Assembly (NCBI GenBank): GCA_009699505.1
Contig: WLOB01000005.1
Location: 1 to 33,788, forward strand
DNA from: Actinomycetota bacterium
GTDB taxonomy: Bacteria; Actinomycetota; Thermoleophilia; Solirubrobacterales; Solirubrobacteraceae
DNA length: 33,788 nucleotides
Direction of reading: 5' to 3'
Shown one piece after another: positions 29,681 through 33,788 of the stretch. Under the pieces are notes generated by a model. It was not told the origin of the DNA. It searched no databases and worked only from the letters and a program-made list of their open reading frames with translations. The translations under genes and the position numbers were made by a program. Numbering within the stretch: position 1 is the stretch's first letter; each line of letters starts with the position of its first letter.

Positions 29681-29935
29681 ATGACGAACCCCTTCGACGA
29701 CCCCGACGGCACCTTCTCCGTGCTCGTCAACGACGAGGGCCAGCACTCCCTGTGGCCCGCGTTCGCCGCCGTCCCCGACGGCTGGACCCCCGTCCTCGAG
29801 GGCGCCACGCGCGACGACGCGGAGCGGTGGGTCGAGGAGCACTGGACCGACCTGCGCCCGGCGTCCCTCGTGCGCGAGCACGAGGCGGCGACCGTCGCGG
29901 ACGCCCCGGCCGCCGGGACCGGGGGTGCCGCATGA
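29681..29935 (+). CDS. MbtH-like protein
   Basis: 84 aa; MTNPFDDPDGTFSVLVNDEGQHSLWPAFAAVPDGWTPVLEG...WVEEHWTDLRPASL. Confidence 0.96.
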   Translation: MTNPFDDPDGTFSVLVNDEGQHSLWPAFAAVPDGWTPVLEGATRDDAERWVEEHWTDLRPASLVREHEAATVADAPAAGTGGAA

Positions 29936-31233
29936 GCACGGAGCGCCGCGAGCCCGCGGTCGACGTCGCCGGGATCGGCTTCGGTCCCTCCAACCTGTCG
30001 CTCGCCATCGCCCTGCACGAGACGGAGGGCACGAGCGCCCGCTTCTTCGAGCGCCAGGCCGAGTTCGGCTGGCACCGCGGGATGCTCCTCGAGGACGCGA
30101 CGATGCAGGTGTCGTTCCTCAAGGACCTCGTGACGATGCGCGATCCCGCGAGCGACTTCAGCTTCGTGTCGTACCTGACGGACCGCGGGCGGCTCGCCGA
30201 CTTCATCAACCGCAAGACGCTCTTCCCGCTGCGGATCGAGTTCCACGACTACCTCTCGTGGGCCGCGGCCCGCGTGGACGACCTCGTCTCCTACGGGTCC
30301 GAGGTCGTCGACGTCCGCCCGGTCGAGGAGGACGGCGAGGTGCACGCGTTCGACGTCGTCGCCCGCGAGCCCGACGGGGGCACCACGGTCACCCGCGCCA
30401 CCACGGTCGTCGTCGGCTGCGGCCTGACGCCGGTCGTCCCCGCGGGCGTGGCCTGCTCCGCTCGGATCTGGCACACGTCGGAGCTGCTCGGCCGCGTCGA
30501 CGAGCTCGCCGGGAGCGACCGGACGCCGGAGCGGTTCGTCGTCGTCGGCGCCGGCCAGAGCGCGGCGGAGGCCGTCGACCACCTCTACCGCCGGTTCCCC
30601 GACGCCGAGGTCTGCTCCGTCTTCTCGCGCTTCGGGTACTCCCCGGCGGACGACTCGCCGTTCGCCAACCGCGTCTTCGACCCCGAGGCGGTCGACGAGT
30701 TCCACCGCGCCCCGGAGAGCGCGAAGCGCGACATCCTCGACTACCACCGCAACACGAACTACTCCGTGGTCGACGGCGACCTCATCGAGTCGCTCTACGC
30801 CGCGCACTACCAGGAGCTCGTGGAGGGGCGCGAGCGGCTGCGCATCATGAACGTCTCCCGGGTGACGGAGCAGGTCGAGGGCGAGGACGGCGTGCGGCTG
30901 CACGTCGAGAGCTCCACGACGCTCGAGACCGAGGTCCTCGACTGCGACGCCGTCGTCTACGCCACGGGCTACCGGCCGACGGACCCCGTCGCGCTCCTGG
31001 GCAGCGCGGGCGGGCTCGTGGCGCTGGAGGACGACCTGCCCGTCGTCGAGCGGGACCACGGCCTGCGGCTGCGCGTCCCGACCGCCGGGGCCCGCCTGTT
31101 CCTGCAGGGCGCGGACGAGCACGCCTTCGGCCTGACCTCGACGCTGCTGTCGACCGTGGCGGTGCGCGCGGGCGAGATCGCGGGCGCCATCACCGGGGCG
31201 AAGGGCCCCGTGGCGGCGGGCGTCGGCGACTGA
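29932..31233 (+). CDS. L-ornithine N5-monooxygenase (SidA/PvdA/CchB family)
   Basis: VAGIGFGPSNLSLAIAL (FAD), MQVSFLKDLVTMRDPASDFSFVSYL, VVVGAGQSAAEAVDHLY (NADPH), FANRVFDPEAVDEF, NTNYSVVDGDLIESLY, DAVVYATGYRP; ATGA overlap with mbtH stop. Confidence 0.95.
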   Translation: MSTERREPAVDVAGIGFGPSNLSLAIALHETEGTSARFFERQAEFGWHRGMLLEDATMQVSFLKDLVTMRDPASDFSFVSYLTDRGRLADFINRKTLFPLRIEFHDYLSWAAARVDDLVSYGSEVVDVRPVEEDGEVHAFDVVAREPDGGTTVTRATTVVVGCGLTPVVPAGVACSARIWHTSELLGRVDELAGSDRTPERFVVVGAGQSAAEAVDHLYRRFPDAEVCSVFSRFGYSPADDSPFANRVFDPEAVDEFHRAPESAKRDILDYHRNTNYSVVDGDLIESLYAAHYQELVEGRERLRIMNVSRVTEQVEGEDGVRLHVESSTTLETEVLDCDAVVYATGYRPTDPVALLGSAGGLVALEDDLPVVERDHGLRLRVPTAGARLFLQGADEHAFGLTSTLLSTVAVRAGEIAGAITGAKGPVAAGVGD

Positions 31234-31285
31234 GGGCGGCGTCGGCGCGGAGCGCGGCGCCGCCAGGAACTACCCTCTGCCCCGC

Positions 31286-32461
31286 ATGGCCGAGCTCCTG
31301 AACCCGCGCCCGCCCGCCCCCGACGACGCCCCGCGCCGCCCGCGCCTCGGCGTCCTCGGCGCCGGCCAGCTGGCCCGCATGGACCAGCAGGCCGCGATCG
31401 CGCTCGACGTCGACCTGCGCCTGCTCGCCGACGGCCCGTCCGACGCGGCGGTGCTCGCGGGCGCGGAGGCGCTCGTCGGCGACCACGGCGACCTCGAGGT
31501 CCTGCGCGCGTTCGCCTCGGGCGTCGACGTCGTGACCTTCGAGTTCGAGGGCGTCGACAACGCGCTCCTGCGGACGCTCCAGGACGAGGGCCACCGGCTC
31601 GTCCCCGCCCCGGCGGCGAAGCTCTACGCCCAGGACAAGCTGCACCAGCGACGCGGGCTCGGGCGGGCCGGCTTCCCCGTGCCGCCGTTCGAGCACGCGC
31701 GGACCGCCGTCGACGTCGCCGAGTTCGCCGCCACCCACGGCTGGCCGGTGGTGCTGAAGGCCCCGCGCGGCGGGTACGACGGCCGCGGCGTCGGCGTCGT
31801 TCGCGACGCGCGGGAGGCCGCGGCGTTCCTGGCCCCGCTGCCCGACGGCGCCCTGGTCGAGCCGGCGCTCTCGATCCAGCGCGAGCTCGCCGTGCAGGTC
31901 GCCCGCACGTCGGACGGCGCGACCGCCGCCTACCCCGTCGTCGAGACGGTCCAGCACGAGGCGATGCTCCGCGAGCTCGTCGCCCCGGCCGAGATCGACG
32001 ACGCGCTCGCCGCCGAGGCCTCCGACCTGGCCGTCCGGATCGTGGAGCACATCGGCGGGACGGGCCTGATCGCGGTCGAGCTGTTCCTCACCCCCGACGG
32101 GCTGCAGATCAACGAGCTCGCGATGCGCCCGCACAACTCGGGCCACTACTCCATCGAGGGCGCGGTGACCTCGCAGTTCGAGCAGCACGTGCGCGCCGCG
32201 CTGGACTGGCCGCTCGGCTCGACGGCGCTCGTCGCGCCCGCCGCGGTCACGGTGAACGTCGTCGGGCCGGAGGACGGCAGCGATCCCCGCGAGCGGCTGC
32301 CGGCGGCGCTCGCCGTGCCGGGCGCGCACGTCCACCTCTACGGCAAGGGCGCCCGCCCGGGCCGCAAGCTCGGGCACGTCACCGCCCTGGGGCCCGACGT
32401 CACCACGGCCCGCGCCACGGCGTGGCGGGCCGCCGAGATCCTCGAGGGGACGGCCACGTGA
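31286..32461 (+). CDS. purK: N5-carboxyaminoimidazole ribonucleotide synthetase
   Basis: [84 protein letters not shown]. Confidence 0.95.
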   Translation: MAELLNPRPPAPDDAPRRPRLGVLGAGQLARMDQQAAIALDVDLRLLADGPSDAAVLAGAEALVGDHGDLEVLRAFASGVDVVTFEFEGVDNALLRTLQDEGHRLVPAPAAKLYAQDKLHQRRGLGRAGFPVPPFEHARTAVDVAEFAATHGWPVVLKAPRGGYDGRGVGVVRDAREAAAFLAPLPDGALVEPALSIQRELAVQVARTSDGATAAYPVVETVQHEAMLRELVAPAEIDDALAAEASDLAVRIVEHIGGTGLIAVELFLTPDGLQINELAMRPHNSGHYSIEGAVTSQFEQHVRAALDWPLGSTALVAPAAVTVNVVGPEDGSDPRERLPAALAVPGAHVHLYGKGARPGRKLGHVTALGPDVTTARATAWRAAEILEGTAT

Positions 32462-32558
32462 GCCGCCGACCCACGGTCGGTCGCCCCGTCGTCCCGCGTC
32501 CCGCGTCGGCCGCGACCCGTCCGTCCGCCCTCGTCACCACCGCCATCAGGAGCACCGC

Positions 32559-33065
32559 ATGAGCCAGCCCGTCGTCGGGATCGTCATGGGCAGCGACTCG
32601 GACCTGCCGACCATGCTCGCCGCCGCCGAGGCGCTGGGCGAGTTCGACATCGCCCACGAGGTCCGCGTCGTCTCGGCGCACCGGGCGCCGCGCGACATGA
32701 TCGCCTACGGCACCGAGGCCCACGGGCGCGGGATCCAGGTCATCATCGCCGGCGCCGGCGGGGCGGCGCACCTGCCGGGGATGCTCGCCTCGACGACCCC
32801 GCTGCCGGTCATCGGCGTGCCCGTCCCGCTCAAGCACCTCGACGGCATGGACTCCCTCCTGTCCATCGTCCAGATGCCCGCGGGCGTCCCCGTCGCGACC
32901 GTCGGCATCGGCAACGCCCGCAACGCCGGCCTGCTCGCCGCCCGGATCCTCGCCACGGGCGACCCGGAGCGCACCGCGGCCATCCTCCGCGCCCAGGAGG
33001 CCCTGCTCGCCTCGTCCCACGAGAAGGACGCGCGGGTCGCGCGGGAGACGGGGCGCGAGGACTGA
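32559..33065 (+). CDS. purE: N5-carboxyaminoimidazole ribonucleotide mutase
   Basis: [82 protein letters not shown]. Confidence 0.97.
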   Translation: MSQPVVGIVMGSDSDLPTMLAAAEALGEFDIAHEVRVVSAHRAPRDMIAYGTEAHGRGIQVIIAGAGGAAHLPGMLASTTPLPVIGVPVPLKHLDGMDSLLSIVQMPAGVPVATVGIGNARNAGLLAARILATGDPERTAAILRAQEALLASSHEKDARVARETGRED

Positions 33066-33079
33066 GGGGCGCGGGGCCG

Positions 33080-33433
33080 TCAGACGCCGCGGCGCCGCTG
33101 CACGTCCAGGACGATGATCGCGCCCGACACCGTGGCCGCGAGGGCGGCGCCGGGGCGGGGGATCGTCCGCGTCGCGAAGGCGTGCCAGAACACGACCTGG
33201 TCGAGCGCCTGGATCGGCAGGAACGCGTCCTTCGCCGCGGGGTCGTCCTGCAGGGCGCGGGCGGCGATGTAGGCGTTGCGCGCCGCGAACAGCCCGAGCG
33301 CGAAGCGCGTGGCGCCCGTGACGTCCTCCGGTGCGACGCCGAAGAGCCGCAGGAACGGCCGGGGTGCGGCGACGCTCCCGAGGGCCACCGTCCCGGCGAT
33401 CGCGGCCATGGTCGTCGTCGCGCGGTCCGGCAT
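33080..33433 (-). CDS. Small membrane protein, hypothetical
   Basis: MPDRATTTMAAIAGTVALGSVAAPRPFLRLFGVAPEDVTGATRFALGLFAARNAYIAARAL...; several hydrophobic segments. Confidence 0.65.
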   Translation of the reverse strand: MPDRATTTMAAIAGTVALGSVAAPRPFLRLFGVAPEDVTGATRFALGLFAARNAYIAARALQDDPAAKDAFLPIQALDQVVFWHAFATRTIPRPGAALAATVSGAIIVLDVQRRRGV

Positions 33434-33570
33434 GCCGCCATCCTCGCCGACGGACGGAGGCGCGTGGGAATGGGGCGGGTGAGGACGCGTGGCCGGGGCG
33501 GGTCGGGCGGGTCGAGCGTGGACGGGACGGGCGGGTCGGGAGTGGTCGGGGCGGCGACGGAGGCGCCTGC

Positions 33571-33690
33571 CGTGCCGTTCGTCGGTCTCGCCGGACGGTG
33601 GCATCCGAGATCGACGCGCGGCACGCCCTACGTGCGGAACGTCGACCTCGTCGGGCGGCGGGGCTCGAGATCGACGTTCGGCAGGCCGCA
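33571..33690. repeat. Two tandem imperfect 60-bp repeats, each an imperfect hairpin (REP-like)
   Basis: Units 33571-33630 and 33631-33690 share 43/60 positions by hand alignment; each has 18-nt arms (33573-33590/33606-33623, 15/18 paired; 33633-33650/33666-33683, 16/18 paired) around a 15-nt loop. Confidence 0.6.
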
Positions 33691-33788
33691 TCGCCGACCG
33701 CCGGCGCCCCGCGCGGCCCGGCCGGCGGCCCGGGCTGCCGCGGCCGGCGGCCGCCGTCGCCTCCGCCGACGGCCCCGGCCAACCCGGC

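Noticed and set aside
29317-31122. 601-aa minus-strand ORF opposite mbtH and the monooxygenase
   Set aside because: Antisense of strongly supported genes; biased composition.
1-33788. tRNA, rRNA, CRISPR arrays, transposases, phage genes
   Set aside because: None recognised by eye on either strand; no IS-type ORFs in the track.

Overview
Very GC-rich (actinobacterial-type) chromosomal window. The central feature, about 11.4-31.2 kb, is a compact hydroxamate-siderophore NRPS cluster of coelichelin-like type. It contains a trimodular NRPS (A-T-E-C-A-T-E-C-A-T, 3918 aa, no terminal TE), a formyl-THF-dependent formyltransferase, a stand-alone thioesterase, an MbtH-like protein, an ornithine N5-monooxygenase, an Sfp-type phosphopantetheinyl transferase and a heterodimeric ABC exporter. 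Flanking loci, left to right: a truncated glycoside-hydrolase-like CDS, a DUF305 protein with a small His/Met-rich membrane protein, a secreted four-repeat protein, a PHA synthase operon (hydrolase, MaoC hydratase, PhaC, lipase), a dctA-type dicarboxylate symporter with a CitA/DcuS-CitB-type two-component system, purK-purE, and a small membrane protein. Main points for follow-up: (1) TTAGG-containing iron-box-like sequences at the siderophore promoters, several placed so that transcripts would be leaderless; (2) an exporter pair whose two ATPase domains are degenerate in complementary ways; (3) A-domain codes of which only module 3 reads as a hydroxyornithine code; (4) low-complexity insertions inside A3; (5) a tandem pair of imperfect 60-bp hairpin repeats near the right edge; (6) a multi-hairpin convergent terminator. 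All calls are by eye from sequence and the ORF track; no searches were run.
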